64,000 bases of DNA, from positions 6,085,494 through 6,149,493 of the forward strand of contig CM057171.1 in assembly GCA_029962745.1 (NCBI GenBank). Reading direction: 5' to 3'. A program made the translations under genes and the position numbers. Origin of the DNA: Echinometra lucunter. Its lineage: Eukaryota; Echinodermata; Echinoidea; Camarodonta; Echinometridae. The notes below the pieces were generated by a model, which did not search any database, was not told where the DNA came from, and saw nothing but the letters and a program-made list of their open reading frames with translations. This document shows positions 10,505 to 22,528 of the stretch, piece by piece (position 1 is the stretch's first letter; each line of letters opens with the position of its first letter).

Positions 10505-12343
10505 GACTGAAAATCATTGCTCATTCTGAGATTGATCAGCTGGTTTCACTACGGGCGACTGCTGATAACCATATAATAGCAATATTAACCTTTCAGTGGC
10601 GCGATGGGTCATACACAGAGTGAAAAGGGCTATAGTACTTCATCGTATGATGATGATCATTGATATCGTCTGAACATTCCAAACTGCAGACTAGTCAAAA
10701 TCTAGGAATATTTGTTTGTTTGTTTGTCTGATTGTTTGTTTGTTTTACTGGGAATGGGGTGGTGATCGGACAGACTCGATCACCCTCATACTCAGTGGGG
10801 GAAAAACGGAAGGGTGATATCTAGCCGGTGCCTCCCCCCCCCCCCCCCCCCGCCCTGCGCGCTTTTGAAACATGAGTGGTACAACGTATAGCAAACAGCT
10901 CCACAACCCCCCTTTTTTCTTTGAGTATGTGACAAAGAGCTAGGATGTCAGAAAATTTTGTGAAATTGTAGCCACTTCCTATAGTTCATGATTTAAAAAA
11001 CCCAGACAGAACAAGTTTCGCAAAAGGGGTCAACAACAACAGCAACAACTACAACAACTACGTCAAACAACGTGACTGAAGCAAATACCTAGAGATGTGT
11101 GAGACTTAAGTAGACTTTAATGAAAAACAAGAAACGTGTTGTTGGGTACTAATGTTTACATCGGTAGCTTTCATATGAGTACCTGCAGTAAATAGTCCTC
11201 ACAATAAAGACAGCCTCACCTCAATGCAAAAACGCCCCTTTGTTTAGCCAGTGTGAGCGTACATAAATTGATTGACAGATGTGATATTCACACCCCGGTA
11301 AACAAAACCAGATTTGATGAGCATGATACTGAAAAGTTATCATCCTTTATATTCTCTCTTCCTTTATAACCACGGGTAATTAAGCAGCAGTCATAATAAG
11401 CCGATAACTTCGGAAGAACGATACAGACACAATACATGGAATTAGGGAGTATATTACGAAGCGTACGGAAAAATGGAGAATGAGACATTACTTACAGAAA
11501 ATAAGGGTTGGAGATCTGTATATATAGGGAACGAATAGCATGCGACGGAAATCCGGAGAGGCGGGGTGCAGAGGCCGCGGAAGCGGGGGTAGGACTGCAA
11601 AATGATTTTTTTTAAATGAAAACAAAAAAGAATAGGAAAAGGGGGAAAAAAGGGGGGAATGAAAAATATATATTGAAAAACTTAATATTTGATTGCTAAA
11701 CCATAAAAACCAAGGGCTTCATGGGGCTCCGTCCCTTAGACATCGCCTGTTTGGGTATCAGCCACCTCTCAAAAAAAAAAAAAAAAAAAAAAAAAAAACG
11801 TTCAGCAGCCCCTGGGGTGATGCCAGAGTTTTGATAATGGGACGCACAGGTCTGAAAAGAAAAACAAAACACGAACACGAACACGAACACATGCAAAACA
11901 TGCCCTTATGCTTGTTCTACTCCGGGCAGTTTCTGTCAGAGTCATCACTGGTCATATAGTAATAACTTATTATGTTTTCTAGGGTGGGCTTATTTTTCAA
12001 AAGTTTGATATTCTTATATTTAGAAACTGTAAAACTTTATCACAAGATTTTTTTTTTTTTTTTTTTTTTTTGGGGGGGGGGGTTCTCTCGGTTGGGACAG
12101 TTCATAAAACAAAATAGAAGTCTATATATAGGCTTTCAATAAGAGGGTGTTTTTAGACCTTTCTATATCAAACCAAGAAACAACACCTTGGCCCTATTCC
12201 AGTGACCCCTACTTCAAAAGAGTTTCAAAATTGATCTGAATTGATCGCAGTGCCCATTAACGGCAAGTATGTAGCCTGTGAAAATAGATACGAGTTTACG
12301 ACTGATGGAAGAACTTGCAATCGATTTGATCAATTACAAGCAT

Positions 12344-12598
12344 TTCCAAATCTCCAAATCTCCAAATCGCCAAATTTTATTGTCCGAAAGGAAATTCTTT
12401 TTTGCCCAATTGATCGTGGGCCCGGCAGCCAATGAGTAGCGCCAGATCGACGTTGCTCTATCCCTTTCAATTCTTGAACGCCAAAGAAGGTATAGCAGCA
12501 ACTCCCATCTTTTAACGTCTTTCGGTATGACGCGGCCGGGGTTTGAACCTACGACCTCCCGATTGTGAGGCGGACGCTCTACCTACTGAGCCAACACA
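12344..12598 (-). mobile_element. tRNA-derived SINE (copy B)
   Basis: The better-preserved equivalent of the SINE at 1850-2105. The minus-strand head has GGCTCAGTAGGTAGAGCG and GGTTCAAACCCC, a body, and a GATTTGGA-type tail near 12344-12370. Confidence 0.72.
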
Positions 12599-12599
12599 T

Positions 12600-13040
12600 C
12601 TGTTGATTTGCGTTTCAAGCCCAGGTCCAAAAATCCATTCTAAATTTACAATGTAGATGAAAATTTCAACTGACCAGTAAGCTTAACTTCGATGTTCTCT
12701 CTTTGGAATTAACAGAAGAGTGAAGACCTTGGCCTAACCAGCGTCCACTCTTCGAAACTTGAGGTTGGTAGCCTATAACGATCGCAAGTCCACCTGAAAG
12801 GAGATTCTTAACTCTGCGATTGATCGGAAAACTTGCGATCCGATCGATATGGATCAATCGCATCTGCTCGTCTGACGGGCCCATAAACTCATTCCGTACC
12901 CATCTGCTGGGCAAGAGCGACCCTGAGCACGCTTGGTGCGTTAAACGGGCACTTGCCTCCGCCCGCATCTCAACCACATATACTGTGCCATAATAAGTAA
13001 AGATTATTTTCATTTCATTTCATTTCATTTCATTTCATTT
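12600..13040 (+). mobile_element. Retroelement fragment with CATTT tail (copy B)
   Basis: Equivalent of 2106-2545. The CATTT repeats at about 13009-13038 end it. Confidence 0.45.
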
Positions 13041-14004
13041 TTTTTCCATTTTCAACTCAGATATAACATACATAATTTTCAACTCAAAATAACATATATG
13101 GTTGTATAACATACATAATTGTATATGCAAAATAATGACATAATCATAACAAGAATAATTGTCAAAGTGAAATTTTACAAATTAAGTATATTAATGATGT
13201 GTAAGTCTCGACTTTTTGTTTATACCCACCCCTCCCCTCCTTCTTTCGACGACCCCGGCCGAAAAAAATCCCTATTTGTCAATCTGTAAGGGTCTGTAGG
13301 ACATGACTGGATGGGGGGGGGGGGGGGGTGGTATTTGTTGTCTGTATAATTCAGTGAATGAACACTAAATTTAGAATTGTCAAAAAATGGTCCATGCTGT
13401 CATGTACAGACGAAAATATGTTTGTCATAAAATCTGATAAAGGTCAAAACTTTTCAAACAAAATAACAGAAAAAAAAAGAAAGTACGCGTTTGTAGAAAA
13501 ATGCACGCCCTTTCCTGATGACCATGGCATTTTCACGCCCTTTTAATTTGCCGGCGCAAGTCATGTACATTGTAGCTCTGTTATTATTCCCAGACTGTCG
13601 GATATTCTGCATCCGTCTATGTAGCCAGTATCAAGTGTACAAGGTTGGTGATAAAAATAATAATAAATGCAATTTACCGGACAACGGAAAGGATAAATTA
13701 TCTGTATAAACTGTGCGGGTCATTCTAAAGTGAGAGGTGATATGGAGTTTCCTAATTTCCATGAACGAGTAGAATTCGGTATAATTAAGAGTTAAAATGG
13801 CGCGATGTGTCACTTTTCTTGATTGGGGTATATTTAAGGTATGATATAGTTCACTTCGTTCCATCATAGTTGTAGATACATCTTCATCCAGATGAAGTAT
13901 ACATGAATCGCTCCATAAAATTCCTTAAACGAGTTAATAAAAAATTGGAGCGAACACTTCGTCATAACCATAATAACCCGTTTGCTTCAGCTGGCTCGTG
14001 TAAG

Positions 14005-14386
14005 CCTAAGGAAACTATACCTCGCCAGTACATAACACCCATGGTTCCAATACCATGCGTAAAGGATTTCAGACAAGGAAGAACCATGTGTGAAATTGCT
14101 GCACCATGCGTGGCAACAAGGGTAGAAAAAAATGTATTGGAGTATATATTCCTAACAATAATGATAAATGCAACAGATTGTTTTGCTTTCTGGCAATGTA
14201 TTTTTACTATAATACCATTAGTAGACAATTCCTGCTTACCAAGAAGTATTTTTCCATCCTTTTGCTATAGTATATACTGTCGGCACTCTTAACGTTAGGT
14301 GTTATTCCGTAAAACTTACGAAAATTCCGCGCTTTGCGCAGAGGGGGAACCATGTGTGGATTTTTGCCTAGTGAGAACCCTGATAC
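14005..14386. mobile_element. hAT-like MITE (copy B), ends uncertain
   Basis: Closely similar over about 370 bp to the hAT-like element in NDUFB8 intron 1 (49182-49551), sharing the right end CTAGTGAGAACCCTG. The left end has diverged and I cannot fix a target duplication here. Confidence 0.6.
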
Positions 14387-14399
14387 CCCCATGTAGTAT

Positions 14400-15420
14400 G
14401 TCCACGGGTTTGAAGAGAGGTTCTCCATTATTTCAATGCCTTTATTCGGTAGATGGCAATGTTATCAATAAATATTCAAGGGAATCTTTGAAAAGGAAAC
14501 TTTTTGAGAGACACCTTCACCCCTTAGAATCTTTTCATTCCGTTCTGGAAGGAAGTAAACATTGCTGAATACAGCACTTTCTGAGCATTTATTTCCCTTT
14601 TTCAAACACAGTGGCTCAGTCATGTAAGTCTAATGCAATGTCTTTAGAAACAGAATAATTAGCATCCACTGAATGATATGGATGTACAGGCTTTCGTAAA
14701 TAAGATCCTGAAAAGATGGGGAGTAGTCCTTCTAGATTTCAAGGTATTTGATTCATTCCCTAGATGAAAATTTTATCAATTCATGGAAATCTTTTGGGAG
14801 AACCTTTAAAGAGACACCTTTCTTGGAATTCGCGATTTGCCGCTAGAAAGAGGAAGTAAGCATTTGTCAATACACCATTTTTTTTCTTTCTTTGTTAAAT
14901 TGTGTTGGCTGAGCCCAAACCGAATTAGCCTCTATCATAATGGTGCATTCTTGCTTATGAACAAGATGAAGATGAGTAGGGTCCCCACTCATTTCTACAT
15001 GATTGTAGGTATTTGCTTCATACGACAGTTCAGAAGACGAATTTCATCAATTCTTTTAAAAGAGAGCATTTGACATGTTGGGAGAGACAACTTTCTTGGA
15101 AATTTGAGATTCTGTGCTATAAAGAGGAAGTAATTTTTCTATTTTTCCCCCTCTGTCAAATTGTCATGAATGTGTGTCATGAAATTTCTTTCGCACCGGA
15201 ATATTTAGCTTCTTTAAAATGATGTGGACGTAAGGCTTTCGCAAATATGATTCTGTAATATTGAAAAGATGAAGACTCAGACTGCCTTTATTTAACTCGT
15301 TTCATCATAATCATGATAATCTCTATTTGTGTCTCTTTTGATTTCTAATATGTTTTTGCTTGTTTGTCTTTGTTGCAGAGCGGCTGTTTTTCTGTTTTTG
15401 CTGCTAATACACATTCTGAA
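14400..15420. other. Non-coding stretch, nothing recognised (copy B)
   Basis: Related phrases recur (GGAATCTTTGAAAAGGAAAC, GGAAATCTTTTGGGAGA, AGAGGAAGTAA, GTAAGGCTTTCG), suggesting about three diverged repeats of a roughly 250-350-bp unit. No protein similarity recognised. Same content in copy C at about 30915-31930. Confidence 0.4.
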
Positions 15421-15497
15421 CGAAAAGAAGCCCCCCCCCCCCCCCTCCCCGTCCCGACTTTCGATTCAGTTAATTCGTGGAAAACCAGGTGCAGTCA

Positions 15498-15867
15498 TTA
15501 TGGTGGCCCTGAAGTACGCTCGACAACAGGTAATGTGCGACGTGAATTTCACATCCCATGTCCTGAACTTTGCATCCCAAGTCGTGAAATTCACGACCCG
15601 CGATGCGAAATTCATGACCCGTGACGTAAACTTTGCTTCCCAAGTCGTGAAATTCACGACCCGCGATGCGAAATTCAGGACCCGTGGCGCGAACTTTGCA
15701 TCCCAGTCCTGAATTTCGCACCGCGGGTCGTGAATTTCACGACTTGGGATGCAAAGTTTGCGCCACGGGTCATGAATTTCATGACCTCGGATGCGAAGTT
15801 CAGGACCTGGGATCGAAATTCACGTCGCACATGACCTGTTGTCGAGCGTACTTCAGGGCCACCATAA
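15498..15867. mobile_element. 370-bp foldback element with internal palindromic repeats (copy B)
   Basis: The terminal arms (TTATGGTGGCCCTGAAG and its complement) run inverted for about 50 bp. Between them, units containing GTCGTGAAATTCACGAC and GATGCGAAATTC repeat first in one and then in the other orientation, so the whole element can fold on itself. It codes for nothing. It is bordered by poly-C (about 15429-15445) and poly-G (about 15917-15934). The transposase family is unknown. Confidence 0.85.
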
Positions 15868-15869
15868 GT

Positions 15870-16737
15870 CATGGCCATGGTGGCGGAATGACCCAGAAGG
15901 GGACCGAGGAAAAATAAGGGGGGGGGGGGGGGGGTTGGCATACGCCCCATACATCACAACGCCATATCATAGTGAGTAACTTTTCAACTGGGTTACATAA
16001 TTATAATTCACCAACTGCTGAAAACGAACAACTACAAAGAGTAATGGTAATACAGATACGAGTTCAAATCTGTTGTACAGGTACATGATTCAGAGGTTTA
16101 AATGATCTTGTTGTGAGATCTGTTTACCATCTTTCCAAACAACAGTCGGAACTTAACAAAAGCAGGCAGTGTATAAAGATCAGTAGAATGATGACAAGGG
16201 CTTTTAACTGTCTGCATTTGTATTATGTGGAAAGGCAATTACTTCACAATGCATGGACTCCCGGTGGGTATTTAGCATGTTTACAGAAAAGATTTCCTAT
16301 AGTTCAAAAGAAATTAAAGTTAGACCTGAAGGCGAGGAAAAACATGTTAAATTGCACGCATCATTACGTATACCTTGTTCCCTTTCTCCTCTATATTTGG
16401 TTCAGGTTTTACCATCACTGTTTTCGTTTGCCTTTCAAGCTCATTTGTAGCATGAACAAAACAACAATAATTATTCTGATCATTAAAAAAAAACCACATC
16501 ATTAATGTAACAATACTTGTTTGAAACCGATGATCATTTAACGTTTATGCTTGATTTTCTTCTTTTTCTTCCAATTTCAGGGGAAGTTGACTCCATCTTT
16601 TTCTTCTATTCGCCACAAACATGACAAAGGGGCCGCTATTCTAAATTATGATGAGCAATTCCTTTAAATGTAGAGGAGCTCATGTCTCGTTTTATTACAT
16701 AATGCATCATAATAATAGGCAATTCAAGGAAATAATG
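15870..16737. other. Non-coding stretch (copy B)
   Basis: Contains a poly-G run at about 15917-15934; otherwise AT-rich sequence with no recognised gene or repeat ends. Confidence 0.4.
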
Positions 16738-16952
16738 ATAATTAATAATAATAATAATAATAACAAAAATAATAATAATAATGATGATGATGATAATAAT
16801 AACAACAACATCAACAACAACAACAACAATAATAATAATAATAATAACAAAAATAATAATAATAACAATAATGATGATGATAATAATAATAACAACAACA
16901 ACAACAATAATAATAATAACAAGAAGAAGAAGAAGAAGAAGAAGAAGAAGAA
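16738..16952. repeat. Compound trinucleotide microsatellite (copy B)
   Basis: About 215 bp of AAT, AAC, GAT and finally AAG triplets. Six-frame poly-Asn or poly-Leu frames over it are artefacts. The copy C equivalent at about 33239-33450 differs by many small indels. Confidence 0.95.
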
Positions 16953-17461
16953 ATACATTTATTCTGTCGTCTTAATGTCCTATACTTTATCAAGTATTGC
17001 AATGGAGTTATGAACACTGTAATCGCATGTATCCTTATGATTATTTTATATTTCACAGAGATGCCATGCCATCGGAATACTAATAATCTTAGATGTCTTC
17101 AGTGAAGTAAAGGACACAATAGCTGGGACTTGACCAATTTATCATTAGCAACATGCACCTACAATACTGCCCACAATCTACAGCGCACGAAGTTCAGGCG
17201 GTCTGATATTAAATATAAGCCCCATCTGCACAGCTTATAATGAGGGCAATCCCGATGGGATTATAACATCAAGGCTCCCTATGATATTAAAAACTGTGGA
17301 CTGTGATCTCTCTTCTGATTTATAAACCATGAAATATGCATGAACTATCCCAATCATATATTCGAGATCTGATTCCAGAACAGGCACTGAGAGAGTAAAC
17401 AACTACTATTTTCTGTCTATTTCTTTGTTGCTATTCTTGTTGTTGTTTGTTGTTATTGTTA

Positions 17462-17511
17462 GAGGTGGTGGTGGTGGTGGTGGTGGTGGTGGTGGTGGTG
17501 GTGTTTTTGAT

Positions 17512-17545
<34 letters not shown>

Positions 17546-17551
17546 GGATGA
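17462..17551. repeat. GGT and GAT triplet microsatellites (copy B)
   Basis: About 13 GGT units (17464-17502) are followed after a short spacer by about 13 GAT units (17512-17551). Confidence 0.95.
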
Positions 17552-18280
17552 GTATGACGATGATGATTTTGATGATGGTGGTGGTGATATTATTGTTGTA
17601 CATTTTCTGTGTTAGCTGTTTGCTTTTCAGATACAGGAAATAAAAGACGAAATATATTAAATGTGTTTCCAAGAGTATAATACTTCAACTATAAAAATCG
17701 TCTTTTACACACTGATCATAGCGCAGTTCTTTTACAGTAACGGATGCTGAGCAATATATTGTATCCTTTCAGTGTCTCCCCCTTTCGTTTTCTTTATTTC
17801 TGCATGGACGGTTAAACATGGATTAGAAGTTTAGGCAATTGTAGCTGCATGGGAGCAGTAAGTTTATTTAATTACAGCTTGATTTATGGCATAAATACAA
17901 TAGAGAGTAGGTGTCAAGAATTGGGTCTATAAATACATTGTCCTTATCAAGTACAATAATTGGGCCAGTTGGACAGGCTGTAAAGATAGCGTCCTTGGTG
18001 AGCTCGTAATTAGGGATAATTAGCTAAAGATCAATCTTCACAATCTGTTTCAGGGCGCCGGGTATTTGTTGGGGTAAGGTCAAAATACCGCTTGGTCTGA
18101 GCACTAAGTTAGTCCAGAGTACACAGGCCTAATAGTGGTACCTCGCTCGGTCAACGACTCTCGGGTATTCTAAATCTTTTTATTACCAAAAATCCTGGAT
18201 GTGTGCAGTCAAGTTTCTGTTTCGTCTATTATGGTCTTCTTGTCATGCTTGTGGCTAAATTTGGTCCGCCCCGCCCCCCT
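17552..18280. other. Non-coding stretch, nothing recognised (copy B)
   Basis: AT-rich sequence without supported coding potential, repeat ends or RNA genes. Confidence 0.4.
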
Positions 18281-18282
18281 TT

Positions 18283-18318
<36 letters not shown>
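18281..18318. repeat. CT dinucleotide microsatellite (copy B)
   Basis: About 17 CT units. In copy C (34792-34825) the tract is broken by extra T bases. Confidence 0.95.
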
Positions 18319-18321
<3 letters not shown>

Positions 18322-18365
18322 GACGGCGACATAATTATCATGGCTTTTAAACGAGTTAGTTGCAA

Positions 18366-18696
18366 TACACACTAAGAAATAATTGCACCCTAAATGCAAC
18401 ACCGGCTGCACCTTTTGGGTGCAATCTTGCTCCCCGGACGAAAAAAAAGGTGCAAAAATGCTCCTGTTTGTTCTTGTTTGCACCCTAAAAGATGCAACTT
18501 TGCACCTTTTAGGGTGCAGAGATTTTTTTCGTACATAAAGGTGCAAATTTGCACCTTTTCTAAAAGGGTGCAAAATGCTGCTAATTGCACCTCTAAAGGT
18601 GCAAAATCATGTAAAAGGTGCAATTTTGCACCCTAAAAGGTGTTCCCAGTGTTGCATTTGAAGGGTGCAAGATTGACCTTTTTTTCTTAGTGTGTA
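18366..18696. mobile_element. Foldback MITE rich in TGCACC/GGTGCA motifs (copy B)
   Basis: Begins TACACACTAAGAAA and ends TTTCTTAGTGTGTA, an inverted pair bounded by TA. The interior is packed with TTGCACC and GGTGCAA in both orientations, often as adjacent palindromes. The TA boundaries suggest a Tc1/mariner-type target, by inference only. No coding capacity. Confidence 0.82.
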
Positions 18697-21343
18697 TAGT
18701 TTTAGGTTATGGGGTTAGGTTTGGGGTTGTTTTGGTCTAGCCTTTCTCTTCCTCCTTCCCTCTCCCCCCCCCCCCCTTCTCTCTCTATCTCTCTCCCTTA
18801 ATATGGGCTGTATATCACGTTTGAATTGATTTTGGGTAAAATTGTTCAATCACTAACTTGTATAGGACTAACATAAACATAACCGACAAAAACTGACGTA
18901 AAATCGAACATTCGTCCATTTGTCTATGTCTAGTGTCAAAATGTGAGTTGTGTTACTGGGTTAGTTCTGTGCTCCATCATGTCCACAGGGCGTGTAAACA
19001 AAACCGAACAATGGATATCTTGACATGAAATCGATTATAACCCAAGACAAAATAATATACGTCCTTCTTCTTTTACATGAAAAGAAAAACAACTTTACCT
19101 GCCATCGAGCCACTGAATAACCCCCTGCCCTGGGGAAAAGGAGACCCGGCTCTGTCCGCTTAACTTTGTGGCACGCGACGCTCCTTTTTAAGTCCAGCAA
19201 CTTGTCTTGAAGCTTTCCAGAAATTGTCGAAAATAGAATACAGTACTTTTTGTGAAAGATACGACACTCATTAAGAACAAGATGATTCCATTGGGCATCA
19301 ATTAATTCCAGCTATCTTTTCCAAAAGGTAGAAATGGTATGACAAATTCACAATTAGCTATAGCCTATAGGCCAACACAGACAGACGAGAAATCAAGTTT
19401 CATAGATAAGCATTCCAGTGTAGCGAATACACCTGTCTAGATCATCGATGTATATCGATGGTCTAGATGCGTAGGGCGCTTTTTCTCGGTGCGTCGCTCC
19501 GATCAGCATGAAGTATGTACACAAACTGAATGTAGACAAATAAAGGGGAAACAAAGGGGGAGAGAGAAAAGGCAGCGTTCGAGGTCTGTAAAAACTGTTT
19601 GATGGTTGCCGAAAATCCCTTTACAGAATGGAGTCATTTTCATGGTACACTAGCTATAAAATACATTTCAAACTTTTTTCCTCTCTCTCTCTCTCTTCTC
19701 TCCTTCCCACCGCTTAGCATGTCTTCGTTTTCTTTTTGTCCTCTTTCTTACTTTCCCCCTCTATGATATTCAATAATTTCCCGCCCTGTTTGTATAATTA
19801 TAGGCGGTTGAATAATGAAATAAAAAAAGTGTGTTAATACTCGGACTCACCCCCCCCCCCCCCTCCCCCGGCTAAGCACGAACTTACTATATGTTGAAAA
19901 AAAGAACAATTAACGAAGTTAGGAAGCCTGGACACATGAGAAATATGAACACAACCTAATCTAGCCTGATTACTGTATGTTTGCCCAACATAGCAACATG
20001 GCAACACAGGCAATATTGATTCTAACCGCAAAAACGATGGATTAAGCCGCAAGGTAAGCAAGGTAAATGGCTAATGACTAATTTAGGTGCTGTGGACAAA
20101 ATCTTCATCAGCATTTAATTTGCAAAAATTGGAACATTTTTTATTCATCGTGTTTTATTTCGAGGCGCACACCCTCTCTAAACTTTGTAAAAAAAAGAGA
20201 TCCTCTGTTGAAGTCACTTTTCGTTCTCCATGTTCTCGTCACATCTGAATGGGAGCATTCCTTGCTGATGCTCCGCTGCAAATGAACAAAATCACCACAC
20301 CCACCCCTCGAAATTCCGCAGACGACGACGCCCTTGTCTACTTCATGCCACATTATGTATTTATTTTTCTCTCTGTCTGAACGGTCACCCCCCCCCCTCC
20401 CCTCCTCCGTGATCAGACGAAAAGCTAGGTATATAGTAGCCAGATAGACCGCAAAGTTTACCTATCAGCTTACAGAATTCCACAATGGAATGTTTAGTCC
20501 TTGCTATAGTAAACAGGAGGGGTGCCTGGAACTAAAGAGATATTGACCAAGCAAATTAAGCGGTCAATATGTGATTCCTTTAAAAAAAAAAGTTGCCATT
20601 AGAATTTATTTGGATGCTGGATGCAGCCGCATACCGCCTGGAATCGGTTGCCAAATATTTCTCGGATTTGTTTATCCTTTGGGTTTTGCATTTTTGTGAT
20701 TATGTCGCGCCAGTTCTTTATTTGACTAGTTGTGAAAATATTCTATCCATTTCATTCGTTCGAAGTTTCGAAACAAATTTGGTGATACAAAAAAGCCGAG
20801 GTTAAACAGCTAATATATATAACATATATACAGAGACAGAGAGCATGAAAACGAGAACTAAATTCTAGAAATAGCGCCTTCATCATGTTTATTACAATTT
20901 CCGAAAATTATGTGTTTATCGGACCTTTATTCCTTTTAAATTTGAGTAGTCTTTGATTTCTGCATAATTTATTAGGCTTATCAAGGTTTTACATTACAAG
21001 AATGTCTTACACTTTTAAAATGTTTCCACCGGAAAGTGGCAAGACAGAAAATAAGGAAATTACCCATCCTTCTCCTTCAGCAATAAAGCTGGTCAAAATC
21101 GTTCTCATGCGTGTTATTTTCTGTATCAGGTTTTATTTCTGTGTTTTTTTTCACAGTGAAACGGAAATGATGACGGCCTGAAAATGATTATGCTTCACAT
21201 CTTATCCTTTTAACTAAAATTACACTAAATTGGGTTAATTTCAACAAGTGCAGAAGGACGCTGGTGTCCTGCAAGTCACAATCGTCTTGCCTAATTTCGG
21301 TTTCCTCAACTATAATTTGCCTTCACGGGTAACTTATCATGGT
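18697..21343. other. Non-coding stretch (copy B)
   Basis: Contains poly-C at about 18765-18776, CT-rich patches near 18779-18797 and 19680-19697, a 32-bp hairpin at 19436-19467 and poly-C at about 19850-19868. No gene recognised. Confidence 0.4.
19436..19467. repeat. Short palindrome, 14-bp arms
   Basis: TCTAGATCATCGAT pairs with ATCGATGGTCTAGA across a four-base loop, with one mismatch. Preserved in copy C at about 35940-35971. Confidence 0.75.
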
Positions 21344-21576
21344 TACACTCTTAAAAATTCCGAGTCAGACTTGACCCGGAAAGAGTCCGTTGGAGCCATA
21401 CTCCGTTCCGGGTAAAAAATGACACGCAATAAAGTAAAAATGACTCGGAATAAGGTCAAATTTTAACCAGAAAACAAGTCTTCATGACCCTTTCTGGGTC
21501 AGTTTTGACCCGGAACGGGGTGTGGCCCAAGGGACTCTTTTGCGGGTCAATCTGACCCGGAATTTTTAAGAGTGTA
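21344..21576. mobile_element. 233-bp TA-flanked MITE (copy B)
   Basis: Starts TACACTCTTAAAAATTCCG and ends with its exact inverse. Subterminal GGGTCAAT/TGACCCGG motifs repeat in both orientations. TA at both borders fits a Tc1/mariner-like target site. No coding capacity. Confidence 0.88.
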
Positions 21577-22440
21577 CGAAATGGTTGTATTTAGTATTAC
21601 TTGTCGAAGGGCGAGAAGCTATTTACGGATGGTATTCTTATAGCAAACAATTGCTATTTACACATGTGCCCCTAATCCCATTATAGCAGGGACAATAAAA
21701 TAATTTTGCTGTCCACCCAATCGAAACTTTAACACCCATTAGTGCTCCCCTAGGCGTGAATAAAACATGTAAGATGGTGCATTAACACTTCATTTATGCT
21801 GTAAAACCCCAGATGTCCTTTACCAACAAAAAACCGGTTGTTTTTTCATGCTAATTTGGAAATTATATCAACAGTGAGTGGTGTGGTGGTACATTAGATA
21901 CCACCACTTTTGTTACACTTTGAATGTCTTTAAAAAAAAACACACACCAAACAACAAGCAAATGAACAAAATAAAGTCAACAGTTGTTTCAATGCTTATT
22001 CGCAAATTATACCTAAAACGAGTGAATACGTGGTGATAGGTTAACATAACATACTTTGTTCATGCTGTCATGGTGCTGTAAAATTGGTATATCCTTTTAC
22101 CATGTTTACCAACAAAATCGGTTGTTGTTCATGTTAATTCCAATCTCGATCCTAAATCCCAAAGTGATTTCTTGGGATTCATTAACATGCCAGTTTTTTG
22201 TTTCACGTTGTAAAGATCTGAAATGCCGCCTTTACCCCCCCCCCCCCCCCAAAAAAAAACCCAATAAAACCAGTAGATATATTTTGTAATATCATTCCCA
22301 AGCCATGTCTGTAGGGGGTACCGTAAAGGTTACTTGACTATTACTTGATGATGAAGAAAAGGCGGAAGATAGAGAGGGGTGGAGAAGGGAACTGAAGCTA
22401 CGACTCTGGGGTGTGTGACCAGCCCATTGGCAGAACGACC

Positions 22441-22442
<2 letters not shown>
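21577..22442. other. Non-coding stretch (copy B)
   Basis: AT-rich with a poly-C/poly-A run at about 22236-22259. Partly repeated phrases about CATTAACA and ACCAACAA occur, but no element ends could be drawn. Confidence 0.4.
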
Positions 22443-22509
<67 letters not shown>

Positions 22510-22528
22510 AGAGAGAGAGAGAGAGAGA
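22443..22528. repeat. GA microsatellite with AGC interruptions (copy B)
   Basis: About 86 bp of GA interrupted twice by AGC. Copy C (38944-39046) has GGA interruptions and is longer. Confidence 0.95.

Noticed and set aside
12527..12598. Functional tRNA-Val (CAC) gene
   Set aside because: The acceptor stem does not pair well and SINE body and tail follow directly, so it is a SINE head.
15530..15830. CRISPR-like array of short repeats
   Set aside because: The units are inverted as well as direct, there are no unique spacers, and the setting is a eukaryotic foldback element.
15470..15980. Several 60-130-codon frames over the foldback element
   Set aside because: They arise on both strands from the palindromic repeats and share no residues with known proteins.
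16648..17056. Open frames of poly-Asn, poly-Ile, poly-Leu or poly-Ser
   Set aside because: They are translations of triplet microsatellites in all frames, with no start context or conserved residues.
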